DNA of 64,000 nt from positions 61,466,406 through 61,530,405 of the forward strand of contig NC_072897.1 of NCBI RefSeq assembly GCF_027943255.1, written 5' to 3'. The DNA is from Anastrepha obliqua (taxonomy: Eukaryota > Arthropoda > Insecta > Diptera > Tephritidae). Position numbers and translations under genes: made by a program. Position 1 is the stretch's first letter; each line of letters begins with the position of its first letter. The notes beneath the pieces were generated by a model, which ran no database searches, was not told the origin of the DNA, and was given only the letters and a program-made list of their open reading frames with translations. Below are positions 34,547 through 46,365 of the stretch, piece by piece.

Positions 34547-34878
34547 CCTCAGCAAGACTTCACCATCTGATACGATTTGTTGCTGTTGTTTTTGCGTGGG
34601 TAGTGTGGGATGTTGCCGGCTAACTCACGCTAAATCGAACTTCTCTCAACTTTGCGCTCTACCACCTTGAGAACTCCAGTCTAGTGCCAGCCAACTTAAG
34701 TAATCTGGTGGTCTTCTGAGGTTGTGGCCATCTATCGCCTTTTTCTGCGTTTTCTCTGTCGCGGGATGTGCTCTTCATCGGTAAGATTCCCCAGTGCGGC
34801 ATTACTGATTGTTTGTGGTCAAAATATGCTGCAAGGGATGCGTAAGCATTTATTTATAAGCGTCTGTAATCTCTGTAT
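34547..34878. other. 332 bp unassigned sequence between BEL-X2 and Gypsy-B RT
   Basis: Matches neither element. It replaces the end of the BEL-X2 LTR, the target duplication and about three codons of Gypsy-B RT. On the minus strand a GGTGGTAGAGCGC followed by AGTTCGATTTAGC is weakly tRNA-promoter-like. Origin unknown. Confidence 0.5.
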
Positions 34879-37175
34879 ACAATACCGAATATAGAGGAAA
34901 TTTTGGATAAACTAGGCAAAAGTATTTACTTCACGACTTTTGATCTTGCAAAAGGATTCTATCAAATAGAAGTCAGTGAAGAAGACATTCATAAAACTGC
35001 ATTTTCAAGTCGAAGGAGGGCGTTACGAATTTCTAAGAATGCCTTTCGGATTGAAAACTGCACCTGCAACCCCCCAACGTCTAATGAACAATGTACTAAA
35101 AGAATACATTGGGAAAATTTGTCTAGTATATCTAGACGATATTATTATTTTTTCCACTTCATTACAGGAACATGTGCAGTCAGTCAAAACAATTTTTAAA
35201 TGCTTACAAGATTTTGACCTTAAAATACAATTGGATGAGTCTGAATTTTGCAAGAGAGAAACTGAGTTCTTAGGACATATAGTTACCCAGGAAGGTGTAA
35301 AACCAAACCCTTCAAAAATTGAGTGTGTTCTTAATTTCCCAATTCCTAATACCCAGAAACAAATCAAACAATTTCTCGGATTAACCGAATATTATAGAAA
35401 ATGCATTCAAGACTATTCCCGTTTAGCAAAGCCAATGAAGGTGTCTTATGAAAGACGCTAAAACTAATATTCATGACCACTCATATAAAAAAAGTTTTGA
35501 AACACTAAAAAGAATACTTACTAACGACCCGATATTAGTCTACCCAGATTTTAACAAAACATTTACCCTAAATACAGTTGCAAGGGCAGTAGCACTTGGA
35601 GCAGTGCTTTCACAGAGTAACAAACCAATATGTTACGCCAGCCGAACTTTGAATGAACACGAACTAAATTATAGTACAATCGAAAAAGAACTACATGCGA
35701 TTGTTTGGACGACAAAATATTTTAGGCCTTACCTTTTTGGCAGAAAATTCATAATTGAGACTGACCATAAACCATTAACCTGGCTGTTCTCCCTCAAAGA
35801 GCCAAATTCTAAATTGGTTCGTTGGAGGCTGAAACTGTCTGAATTTGACTATACAATCAAATCTAAAAAAGGAGTAAAAAACGGCAATGCAGACGCATGA
35901 TCCCGAATACATCCCCAGGTAAACCATATTGAAAGATCAGTGGAGATTCCCAAACTAACTGTCCTATAAATTTCTATAAAAATCAGATAATAATTAAGAA
36001 AATTAACTCAGGTTCTACAAATATTAAAATAGTAAAAGTATTTAAGAACACAAAGAAAATTTTTCGGTTCAAGGAACTAGATCAAGCAACAATAATAACA
36101 TTTTTAAAAACACAATTTAATCCTAACCAAATAAACGCTATTATTATTGAAAACAATTTTTATGAAGCCTTCGAGAGAACATACAATGAGCTTTTTCGGC
36201 AATAGTGAAAATTTCAAAATAATAAGATGTCAAAGAGAGCTCAAAGACGTTGAAGATGAAAGCAAACTGACCAATATTATAGAAAAAGAACACCTTGATA
36301 AGAACCACAGGGGTATAAATGCCGTTTTCGAGGAATTGAAGACCAGAATATACAACTTAAACATAAAAACTAGAATTACCCAATATATTAATAATTGTGT
36401 GCAACATAAAGAAATATGTTCGAAACCCACCAAAAATACTATTTTACACACTTGAAAATAAGCTATTCTTAACAATGATAGATAAATTTACCAAATATGC
36501 GCTAGCTTTTCATATTAATGGTAGATAATGGACTGAATTTAAAGCCAAAGTGCTTCTTATAATTAACCTTTACGGGAAAGTAAATTAAATAAAGTCATAG
36601 TTGACAATGAACTTGAATTCAAAGCAATACCCATGCAACAATTCTTGAAGGGCGAAAAAATCGAAATACACTACACATCTAATAGTAACCATACTTCAAA
36701 TGCAGATATAGAAAGGTTACATAACACCTTAAATGAACACATAAGACTATTAAGACACAATGATCAAACTAAGAACGAAAAAGTGGAAGAAAAAGTTACT
36801 AGGATAGTAGGATTTTATAATAATACTATACATAGTTCCACAGGCCATAAACCTATCGATTTCCTGAACGGAAAAATACATGAAGATAAATATAATGACA
36901 TCCATAAAATGCTAATAGCAAAGAAGGAAATACATATACAAAAATTAAACAAAGACAGAAAAGACGTTGAGTTAGAAGACGGGAAAAACTATATAAAAGA
37001 AATAAGAGGTGGTAAAAACCACAGAAAATATAGAAAAATAAATGCAAGGAAAATTGACAATAATCATATAGAGAATACGAGTACAAAAAGCGGACTAAAA
37101 TATTACAAAACACACGTTAAACAAAAGAAAAAATACGAAGGCAGAGATAACCCCGTGACAACTACTAACATGTAA
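34879..37175 (+). pseudogene. Gypsy-B RT (rest), RNase H and integrase
   Basis: RT resumes at the IPNIEEIL block, with the FDLAKGFYQIEV Asp, MPFGLKTAP, YLDD (about 35130) and FLGLTEYYRK blocks, over two frames joined near 35010. RNase H (35448-35900): the first catalytic Asp position reads NTVARA instead of a TDAS-type motif, so Asp is lost; ETDHKPL is kept. 35901-36146 has no long frame. Integrase: NHRGI zinc-binding region (36147-36455) with the second Cys of CxxC changed to His, core Asp in MIDKFTKY and VDNELEF, Glu in ADIERLH, and a long basic tail to 37175. Frame breaks near 36455 and 36530. Confidence 0.8.
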
Positions 37176-37241
37176 TACCGTTATTTCAGATATACTTACA
37201 CATATTGAGTTAGACCTTATCAGCGACTTTAACAGTTACAC

Positions 37242-37390
37242 AAATACTAAAGAATAAGAATATGAACAAACATACATACGTAAGTATTTTTTTCAACTTT
37301 CTTTATTTAAACTTTACTGCTTTATAAACAATTATTAAAACCCATGAACTATTGAACATTGTAAAGTAATCAATTTTGGTAAGCAATGTT
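37242..37390 (+). repeat. 3' LTR of Gypsy-B, first part
   Basis: Corresponds to the first duplicated LTR unit. The RTE LINE interrupts it at 37391; the LTR continues at 39253. Confidence 0.75.
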
Positions 37391-39252
37391 TCTCCATATG
37401 TAGAAGTCCGCGGAAGTGAGGAAAGTTACTGATCGCCATTCACTTGGGAGTGGCCAGGACGATTCTTCTGCATATGGTTCAAGCAGCTCACAACTCCCGG
37501 GATTAGCCCAAGTATCCTCTGGGTAGCTTCCGAACACCCGTTCAGGAGTGAGCTAAAGTCAAAGGTAAAAGATTCTTTCTATGAGCGCCTGGAACGTTCC
37601 TATGACGAGCAATGGAGCAATATTTCTCGTTCTCTACGTACCGCCGCCGAAGAAGAAATCGAATTCCGGCGAGCCCGAAAAAACAATTGGTATGACGAGG
37701 AATGTCATGCTGCCCCCGAAAGAAAAGATGCTGCCTATAGAGCCACGCTGCGATTGGGCGCAACGCGAGCCATGTGGGATCGCTACAGAGAGCTGAAAAA
37801 GGAAGAGAGACGTATTATTCGACAGAAGAAACGAGAGGCCGAAATACGTGAGTGCGAGGAGCTTGAGATGCTGGCCAATAGGAACAACACCCGAAAATTC
37901 TACCAGAAAGTTCGGCGGCTTACAGAAGGTTTCAAGACCGGGGCGTTTTCCTGTAAGAACAAAGACGGCGATCTGGTGACCGACATCCAGAGCATTCTTA
38001 AATTATGGAGGGAACACTTCTCGAACCTACTTAATAATGATAGCTGCGCATGTCACAGAGAATGTGATCATCCCGATACCCTAATCGTTGACGACGGAAT
38101 TGACGTTCCGCTACCCGACCATGACGAGGTGAGAATAGCGATAACGCGGCTAAGGAACAATAAGGCCGCGGGCGCCGAGAATCGACACACACCATCTTTT
38201 CGTCGACTTCAAAGCTGCATTCGACAGTACGGAAAGGAGTTATTTGTATGCCGCGATGTCTGAATTTGGTATCCCCGCAAAGCTAATACGGCTATGCAAG
38301 ATGACGTTGCTCAACACCAGCAGCGCCGTCATGATTCGGAAGGGCTTCTCCATGCCGTTTGATACAACACGAGGTTTCAGACAGGGTGACTCGCTGTCGT
38401 GTAACTTCTTTAACCTGATGTTGGAGAGCATCGTACGAGCCGCAGGACTTAATCGCTCAGGCACAATATTTTATAAGAGCGTACAATTGCTGGCGTATGA
38501 CATTGACATCATCGGCCTTAACAACCGCACTGTTAGTTCTGCCTTCTCCAAACTGGATAAAGAGGCAAAGCGAATGGGTTTGATGGTGAACGAGGACAAA
38601 ACGAAGTACCTCCTGTCTTCAAACAAATAGTCGGCACACTCGCGTATCGGCGCCCACGTCACTATTGACAGTTATAATTTTGAGGTTGTAAAAGACTTCG
38701 TGTATTTAGGAACCAGTATTAACACCGATAACAATGTCAGCCTTGAAATCCAACGCAGAATCTCTCTTGCCAACAAGTGCTACTTTGGACTAAGTAGGCA
38801 ACTGAGCAGTAAAGTCCTCTCTCGACGAACAAAACTAACACTCTACAAGACTCTCATCATGCCCGTCCTAACGTATGGCGCAGAAGCTTGGACGAAGATT
38901 CTGCGCAAGATTTTTGGACCTTTGCACGGCGAATATCGCAGCTGTATGAGCTTTACGACGACATAGACATAGCGCAGCGAATAAAGATCCAGCGGCTACG
39001 TTGGCTGGGTTATTCGTCCGAATGTATACAAACGCTCCGGCTCTGAAAGTATTCGATGCTATACCAGCTGGTGGTAGTAGAGGAAGAGGAAGGCCTCCTC
39101 TGCGTTGGAAAGATCAGGTGGAGAAGAACTTGGCTTCACTTGGTGTGTCCAATTGGCGCCGGTTAGCACGAGAAAGAAACGACTGGCGCGCTTTGTTAAA
39201 CTCGCCCAAAATCGCGTAAGCGGTTATCGCTCCAATTAAGAAGAAGAAGAAG
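37391..39252 (+). mobile_element. RTE-type LINE, 5'-truncated, in the Gypsy-B 3' LTR
   Basis: 1.86 kb, flanked by AATGTT at 37385-37390 and 39253-39258. It ends in a short (GAA)n-like run (39238-39252), consistent with an RTE-type tail. Confidence 0.85.
37565..39219 (+). pseudogene. RTE reverse transcriptase remnant
   Basis: The first frame (about 37565-38263) covers the linker after the endonuclease and the start of RT. A deletion near 38170 removes roughly the segment between the NNKAAG block and the FVDFKAAFDS block. A second frame (38244-38630) includes FRQGDSLSC, and LLAYDIDIIG where YADD is expected: two residues of the catalytic box (Ala-Asp) are missing. Frames 38700-38966 and 39001-39219 hold the C-terminal blocks (RRISLANKCYFGL, GRGRPPLRWKD). 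Inactive. Confidence 0.85.
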
Positions 39253-39603
39253 AATGTTCGTTCATAAGAATATGAACAAACATACATACATAAGTATTTT
39301 TTCCCAACTTCTTTTATTTAAACTTTACTGTTTTATAAACAATTATTAAAACCAATGAACTATTGAATATTGTAAAGCAACCAATTTTATTAAGCGAGTT
39401 GAATATTGTCAAATAATCATGATTTTGTTGTAAACAAAATTAAGGAATTTTCCTAGAATTGTAAATCAAATTAATTACTGTGAAGTAATCAAATATTCAT
39501 TATAAATAAAAAAGTTTCAGAAATAAAAATTAAGTTATCAGTTATCAATGAAAAACTCAGCAAGTGTTTTTTTTTAAAACAACCAGGAAGTAACCTGTTT
39601 TTC
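39253..39603 (+). repeat. 3' LTR of Gypsy-B, second part
   Basis: Second duplicated unit and unique end of the LTR, ending CCTGTTTTTC before TTCG (39604-39607). It closely resembles 23403-23745. Confidence 0.8.
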
Positions 39604-39607
39604 TTCG

Positions 39608-40801
39608 GCTATGCCGGCGCTGGTGTCAGAGTATAGTCCGCTGTATTGAAGCGTCATTGGAGGTCGATGTTATGGTGCATCCTTGATTAATCGATTTGTC
39701 AGTGACCAGACATTTTCTTTGCCTTGTTGTGTGCAGAATTCTCGAAAGTGATTAGTTGATGCCTTCTTTAGTGCAGCGACATATATGTATGCGCTTAGCA
39801 TTGGAATGTTGCATAGCAACTGCTGTCGAATGTGGACTATTTTTTGAGTTGTTTAGGTTATGATGAAGTTGGGTGCGCTTTTTCTTAAGATCCTCAAGTT
39901 CATTATTCCACCATGCATTTGCTGCTTTGCCACGTCTGCCAATTTTCATAGATATTGAGCACGCATTCTTGATAGTTCCAGTAAGGGATTCTATAGTATT
40001 GTCCAGATCATATGCGGCACAATTGGCAAGGTCTACATTTAAAATACCTTTTATGTTGAGCTGCTCATCTAAAACTTCTTCGAACTTCTTCCGGTTGGAT
40101 GTCATGTTGTTGTACAGATAGGTTGATGTACTTTTTGCAGCAGTAACGCTGGAGCAGTTTTCAATTTTAAAAGTTATTGCGCAGTGATCTGAATTTTGAA
40201 TGGCCTCAACATTCACTGACCAGTTTGTAATGTGTAATGAGATTTCCTGAAGCAATCGTTATATCTATGATAGAACAAGCATGTGCACCATACCGTATCG
40301 CGTTGAATGTGGCAACATCACCTTGGTTACTTACTTTCATATCGTTGGCAGCTATAATATTGGCTACTGCTAAGCCACGATCATTTGATCTGTTTGAGCC
40401 TCATGATGAATACCAACCATTGAAGCCTCCACCTATAAGCTGTAGTGCTGGCCTCGTGCAACTAAGAAATTTATTAACAGCGCGAAGAGTATCAAATTTT
40501 TCAGCATTTGGTTCGACATAAGCGCATGCGATATATAACGATCTTTGTGCTAAGGGCAACTTAATCACGCTGAGATTTGGAGTTGAGTATTGTAAAATAC
40601 CCAGTGCAGCACCAATAGTTTTTTTATTAAAATACACGTTGAGAATCCACTTAGTGTGCCAACAGTTTTTGTGCCGGTGTATGGTTCAGATAAGAGTGCA
40701 ATGTCTACGTCATGTGAAGCAATATATTGTACTAGCTCATTGTGTGCCCCATAGCATCGATTCGCATTAAGTTGTATGATGCTAAGTGGCTTGACATTCA
40801 T
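39608..40801 (-). pseudogene. LINE-2a endonuclease
   Basis: Starts at ATG 40801-40799, just after the ORF1 stop. APE-type motifs: IIQLNANRC start, LLSEPY (Glu), then GGFNGWYS where GDFN is expected (Asp to Gly), and NSDHCAI (Asp-His). Several frame changes between 40640 and 40255. The long helical linker (WWNNELEDLKKKR) follows and the frame runs to the Gypsy-B target site. Confidence 0.8.
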
Positions 40802-40803
40802 AC

Positions 40804-41021
40804 TCAATACGCGAGTTGAATCGCTGCTGCATAAATTTGATTTGCGCTAACCGCAGAATGCTTTTCATCTACCTTGACGCTGGTTTTTTCGTTTCGCGAA
40901 GCACAATTGAAGCATTTGAGCTTAGATGCATCATTCTTTTCTCGGCAATCAGCATACTGGTCATTTTTGCTTGCACAGTGGGAACAAGGAGTTATTGTAT
41001 CAGTACATTTAGTTTTGGTAT
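40804..41021 (-). pseudogene. LINE-2a ORF1 C-terminus (zinc knuckles)
   Basis: Cys-rich blocks (CSHC...C, then CFNC) characteristic of R1/I-group ORF1. The first knuckle is split by Gypsy-C; its other half is at 46651-46676, where the second Cys reads Ser and the His reads Tyr. The stop codon (40804-40806) lies just before the ORF2 ATG. Confidence 0.75.
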
Positions 41022-41302
41022 TGTGGGAACACAGGTGAGAGTGTCGTACGGGAACACACCTATACCTATCAGTGTGGCCACACTGATTTCATTATTCATT
41101 TTTATTCACTATTCAACTGAATTTAACGTCGTTATGAATTCGAAGAAATAGACCATTCGAGAAGCGTTCTTGCAACTACAAGACGTATAGAAATTAGAGT
41201 TCTTTTACAAGTTTTATATTTTGTCTTAATCTTGAGTTTTCATAGGAAATAAAGCATGTTAATTTTAATATAAAAGTATGTGTGGAGTTTTATTCCCCCA
41301 TA
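41022..41302 (+). repeat. 5' LTR of Gypsy-C
   Basis: 281 bp. Close to identical to the 3' LTR by eye, with scattered differences including the last bases (CATA here, TACA there). Confidence 0.85.
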
Positions 41303-41337
41303 TAATTGGTGACCCCTACAATTTACCAACACGCATC

Positions 41338-42681
41338 ATGGAAACAGACATTGAAAAAACTGGCGATACTGACCCCGTCGTACACAGCGGAGCGTCCAAC
41401 GAAGACTTTTTCGAAGCAATTAATACCTCCCAGCTACAAACACCCTTGGCCGCACACATCGACCGGTTCGAACGATTGGAGCTGCCACCGTTTTGGAGCC
41501 AACAAGTTCAATTATGGTTTGCCGCAATTGAGGCGCAGTTCCAGCTCAGGAAGATCACAGCGGATGCAACGAAATACTATGCTGTAGTCGCCCGCCTTGA
41601 CCAAGACGCGCTTATGATTGTGGAGAACATCGTTGCGAACCCACCCTTATCAGATAAGTATACTGCGTTGAAGGAGGCTCTGGTCAACCATTTCGAAATT
41701 GCGCAGGAGCGCCGGTTCAAAATGCTGCTGTCTGGAATTGAGTTGCGGGAACGACGCCCTACTGAACTTTTGGCAGAAATTAATCGGCTAGGAGGAAACA
41801 ATCTGGACCCATCATTCGTCCACTCGATGTGGCTGGATCGACTTCCTCTACAGATTCAATTAGCACTCACCGCCACTGGTGGACAGGACAATGCTAAACT
41901 CGCGCAGACAGCAAACAGGCTTATGGCAATTCAGCGTGACTCCGAAAACCACTGTGTAATGCCAATCGCCCGAGAGATTGTCGCCAGCAGTGGTATACAG
42001 AAGCGACTGGACGATCTAGCTAAGCAGGTCGAGAAGCTATCACAGAAGCTTAACAGATCGACAGTGGGCGAAGACAGCCAGAAACGCTTCAAAAACTCGA
42101 CAAACGTATCTCGCAGAACCACCGACAATATTTCAACATCCACGTGCTATTATCATCGGGGATTCGGCGAACGTGCCAAAAAGTGCACGCAGCCTTGTGC
42201 TTTTCAGGGAAACGCCAATCGCAAGTCAATTCCTCGTCGATTATTTGTATACGAACGTACAACAGGTGCGAAATTCCTCGTCGATACCGGCGCGGATATT
42301 TCAGTTACCCCACCTTCGCGTCAAGATCAAACAACACCAACACAGTCTCGACTTCAAGCTGCAAACGGCAGTAAAATAGAAACGTATGGTGAGAAGGTCA
42401 TCGTGCTTAACATCGGATTACAGCGACCGATCCGTTGGATTTTCCGCATCGCTAAGGTGTCTTATCCGATCATAGGTGCAGATCTCATTCACGCTCTCGG
42501 GCTAATAGTGGACCTCAAGCGCGGTCACTTAATAGACCCCAACTCAGACTCGCACAGCATAGGATTGTACGCTACGGCTCCAGTCACGGCCATCACAGCA
42601 CTTACTCAAACCAACAAATTCACAGCTATCCTCAAGGCTTTTCCGGAATTGCTGGGTAATCCTTCCAACCTCACGGCATGA
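41338..42681 (+). CDS. Gypsy-C Gag-protease
   Basis: The first ATG in a good position is 41338; the upstream residues from 41278 overlap the LTR end. Capsid-like region residues about 45-230 (FWSQQVQLWFAAIEAQF, LPLQIQLALTA), zinc-knuckle-like CYYHRGFG...C (about nt 42146-42190), then an aspartic protease with intact DTGAD (about 42284) and an IIGADLIHALGL flap/C-terminal block. The frame ends soon after, because the protease-RT junction carries a deletion. Confidence 0.8.
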   Translation: METDIEKTGDTDPVVHSGASNEDFFEAINTSQLQTPLAAHIDRFERLELPPFWSQQVQLWFAAIEAQFQLRKITADATKYYAVVARLDQDALMIVENIVANPPLSDKYTALKEALVNHFEIAQERRFKMLLSGIELRERRPTELLAEINRLGGNNLDPSFVHSMWLDRLPLQIQLALTATGGQDNAKLAQTANRLMAIQRDSENHCVMPIAREIVASSGIQKRLDDLAKQVEKLSQKLNRSTVGEDSQKRFKNSTNVSRRTTDNISTSTCYYHRGFGERAKKCTQPCAFQGNANRKSIPRRLFVYERTTGAKFLVDTGADISVTPPSRQDQTTPTQSRLQAANGSKIETYGEKVIVLNIGLQRPIRWIFRIAKVSYPIIGADLIHALGLIVDLKRGHLIDPNSDSHSIGLYATAPVTAITALTQTNKFTAILKAFPELLGNPSNLTA

Positions 42682-42689
42682 GAAAACCA

Positions 42690-45600
42690 TTCCCGACCGG
42701 TACCCGAAAGCGCTCCTCAATGACTATTCGAAAATTTTAGCAGGGAAAGTCATATTCTCCACCATCGAACCTTCGGCGAGCATTCCATCATATCCCGGTG
42801 GCAGAGGAAGATATACCAAAAACCGCTGTAATAACCCCGTTTGGTTTGTTCGAATTCGTTAGCATGCCTTTCGGACTACGCAACGCAGCACAATCGTTTC
42901 AACGTTTCATTAACGAAGCGCTCACTGGACTCGACTTCGTCTATGCTTACATCGACGACTTGCTCGTAGCATCGAGTGATGAACAGCAACACGTACAACA
43001 CCTGCGATTAGTGTTTCAATGGCTCAGCAAATACGGCCTTTGCATTAATGCGGAAAAGTGTGTTTTGGGAGCAGCTGAAGTAGGTTTTTTGGGTTATCGG
43101 GTAACAGCGCTCGGGTCAGCACCACTTCCTATCCGAGTCCAAGCACTACGTGACTTTCCCAAGCCTAAAACGATTATTGAACTAAGGAGATTCATCGGAG
43201 CAATAAACTTCTACAGCCGACACATTAGAAATGCCGCTACGACACAGGCGCCTCTCAACGAATTTCTGAAAGATTCAAAGAAGAATGATCGGAGGCCAGT
43301 ACCATGGACAGCAGAGGCAGACAAAGCGTTCGCATCTATCAAGGGTCAACTCGCAACCGCAACTTTACTGGCACACCCTTCACCATCCGCTGAACTTCGA
43401 ATCACTTGCGACGCATCCAGCACCGCTTTAGGGGCGGTATTAGAGCAAAATAACAATAACGTTTGGCAGCCGCTTGGATTTTTCTCTAAGAAGTTATCAC
43501 CCGCGCAGATTAACTACAGCACGTATGATAGGGAGTTGACGGCTGTGTACGAGGCCATCAAAAATTTTCGCCATTGGGTCGAAGGCCACGAGTTCGTTGT
43601 GAGAACGGATCACAAACCCCTCATTTTCGCCTTCCGACAGCAATCAGACAAATCATCTCCTCGCCAAATCAGACAGCTGGGATTCATAAGCCAATTCTCC
43701 ACCAACTTCGAGTACATTTCCGGTTCAAACAACAACGTAGCAGACACGTTTTCTCGCGTGGAGACTATGCATATGCCAGCAGTGATCGACTACGACGAAC
43801 TATCTCACGCCCAGGCTTCGGACGAAGAGTTACAGTACCTGTTGACTCACAATGAAACATCGGTTAAACTGCAATCACTGATTTTTGGTCCTAATAGTCA
43901 GACTGTGTTCTGTGACGTCTCAACCAACAACATCAGACCATTCGTGCCAACATCGCTACGCCGAAAGGTCTTTGAAGCCCTACACAACCTCGCACACCCC
44001 ACCGGCAAGGTAACAGTCAAAATCATAGCTCAACGGTATGTGTGGCCATGCATGAATAAGGATGTAACTCAGTGGGCTCGCGAGTGTGTTCCATGCCAGC
44101 GCTCCAAAGTAGGTCGCCAGGTACATCCGACTCCTGCCGAATTCCCTAGCCCAGACGAGAGATTTGACCACGTCCATTTGGATTTGGTTGGACCTTTGCC
44201 GGAATCTCAGGGGTACAGATACTGCATGACTATGGTCGACCGATTAACAAAATGGCCCGAAACAGTACCCATTAGAGACATCACGGCAAACACGGTTGCC
44301 AATACATTCTACGGTAGCTGGATTGCTCGATACGGATGCCCCAAGCTGCTCACCACTGATCAGGGCACACAATTTGAAAGTGCGCTCTTTACGGCCCTAT
44401 CTCGCTTAGTGGGTGGAAAACGCATTCGTACCACGGCATACCACCCTGCAGCAAACGGGTTGGTAGAAAGATGGCACCGCACTCTTAAGGCGTCAATCAT
44501 GTGCCATCAGATTCCACCATCGGTACTTTTAGGCCTAAGGACCTGCTATAAAGAAGACCTTAAAGCTTCACCCGCGGAGTACCTCTACGGAACAACCCTC
44601 CGAGTGCCAGGTGAGTTTTTTTTCAGACGGAGACCCACAAGTAGATTCCCAATTTTTCCTCGAAGATTTCCGCGCGCATATGAGAAGAATCAGGCCAATC
44701 CAACAACACACCACGGTCGACAGAAAACGTTCTATTTCAAAGAGTTGTCCGCGTGCACGCCAGAGAACTGCAAGCGGTGGTATTTTTCTGACTTGCGATC
44801 CACTCACAAAAAAAGCGGTATCAATATGTACGACCAACGCAAACTAAGCGGTGTTTGCGCTGAGCAGAACCGCAACAGAGCAGTAAATGTTCTATGTATA
44901 TCGTTTGTACATCCGAGTCTTTCTTTGTTCAGTCTTTGCTTCGTTTATAACTACCGCTTGTGCGATCACTTCGGCTATGCGGTGCTGCATATGACCGCTA
45001 CCGAATGACAAAAATACTGAAAACACCGCCTGCACAAATAGATCATAAGACACAAGCAAAAGAGTACCGCTAAAAAATATCTATGCCATCGCGCGTTCAC
45101 TCAATACATAAATGATTAGCACTCGAAGGAGTCCACTTTCTTATTTATGTTTTTTTATCTTTGTTTTCGTCGGCAGTGCATTAACAAACGGCATGAATCA
45201 CTCTACTTGCAGATATGTATATTAATGTGTGCATGTGATTATATGTTTATTTTTAAAAGATTTATAATGGCGGAGAATTCAAATTTTATTGCTGAGAAAA
45301 TTTCTTTATATCTTTATACATAAGTATCTTTAGAAGCAAGTTAAAAGAAAAATTATTATTTGTTTTTGTAAGATAAGTAATTTGTAAAAGAATGAATTTG
45401 GTTTTCAATTTTTATTTTAAAGTTCATTTTATTTTCTGTCATAATTAATAGTAATATACAATAATATAATATAATAATATCACTGCTTCAATAAAGAAAA
45501 AACTTTTCATTTAAAAATACTGCTACATATGTATAAAAATCCTTTTTTTCCGTGCGCTGCTATGAATTATACTGCAGACAATCTCACTATTTGCAAGGGA

Positions 45601-46290
45601 TGACGACGCGGTGTTTGCGGTGTTTTCCTCATTTGACAGATTTCACACATCACACCGCTTAGCCGAAGTTGAATATACGATTGCTTTCAAATCTAACACC
45701 CGGGTATACGACATATTCATACACTCAGCAATCGCGGTAATAGCGGTATTGATCAGCACACACACCGCTCTTTTGCTTTCCGCTCAAATGCGTGCAGTTT
45801 TTCTGAAAATGTACTGTGAAGATCGAACAAAAAGAGAGCAGTTTTTGCATTTGACCGTCATGGAAATGAATGCTTCAGCTCAAATCACTTGCCGTTTGAG
45901 TATGAGTAGTGGTCTTGAAATTTTATTTGTGGAATTTTTGCGTTTCAGTTATAGAAAAACAGAGTATTGAAGCGGTGTGCAAGCAGTAGCAGTACACCGC
46001 TGCAGTTCTCTGGTGCACACACGTATTTTTGAGAGTCGATGCAAACAAACGACCTCTCGAGCAACCGTACTCAAGTCCGCACAAAGTTATCAAGAGATTG
46101 GATGAGCGGGTTTTCACCATAGAAGTGAATGGCAGAGAAATAAACGTAAAGATCGAACGGCTCAAACCAGCCCATCTAGCCAGCAGCGAAGTTTTCGACT
46201 CTACATCCCACCGACGAGTTCTCATCAGACCAGGGAGTTTGCAGCCTTGCACCTCGACGAGCCTACCCGTACAACACTAGGTGGAAACCC
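42690..46290 (+). pseudogene. Gypsy-C RT, RNase H and integrase, split by a hAT element
   Basis: The RT N-terminus is deleted and frame-broken (PDRYP block near 42693, then TPFGLFEF in the main frame from 42798). Intact blocks: MPFGLRNAAQSF, YIDD (about 42948), FLGYRV, RNase H TCDASSTALG and RTDHKPL, integrase zinc-binding (CVPCQ), and the D, D, E core (HLDLVG, TTDQGTQF, GLVERWHR). A frameshift occurs near 44615 and a reverse one near 44690. The hAT element at 44761-46012 interrupts the tail, which resumes at 46021 (RVDANKRPLEQPY) and ends in the PAHLA block. Confidence 0.85.
44761..46012. mobile_element. Non-autonomous hAT element (1.25 kb)
   Basis: Terminal inverted repeats begin CAGAGAACTGC on both ends. 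Flanks are GTGCACGC (44753-44760) and GTGCACAC (46013-46020), an 8 bp target duplication with one mismatch. Both subterminal regions hold many ACCGC/GCGGT motifs, typical of hAT transposase-binding sites. No transposase frame is present; the 119-codon frame at 45611 has no recognisable domain. The Gypsy-C integrase frame is continuous when the element and one duplication are ignored. Confidence 0.85.
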
Positions 46291-46365
46291 GCTACACGGG
46301 TTAATCATGAGCATTAAACTCAACCTTAAGGGTCCCCAGATAAGGCTTTCATTTGGGGGGAGTTG

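Larger units (their letters stand above)
23252..39603 (+). mobile_element. Gypsy-B, 17.6/297-type LTR retrotransposon with nested insertions
   Basis: LTRs at both ends and a plus-strand order of PBS, repeat-rich leader, gag, protease, RT, RNase H, integrase. Flanked by TTCG at 23248-23251 and 39604-39607, both in LINE-2a. Nested inside: BEL-X1 (leader), BEL-X2 (RT) and an RTE LINE (3' LTR). I see no env. Subtracting inserts leaves roughly 6-7 kb. It is inactive through multiple stops and substitutions. Confidence 0.85.

Noticed and set aside
45611..45970. 119-codon ORF in the hAT MITE as a transposase
   Set aside because: No hAT, BED or dimerisation motif; rich in subterminal GCGGT repeats.
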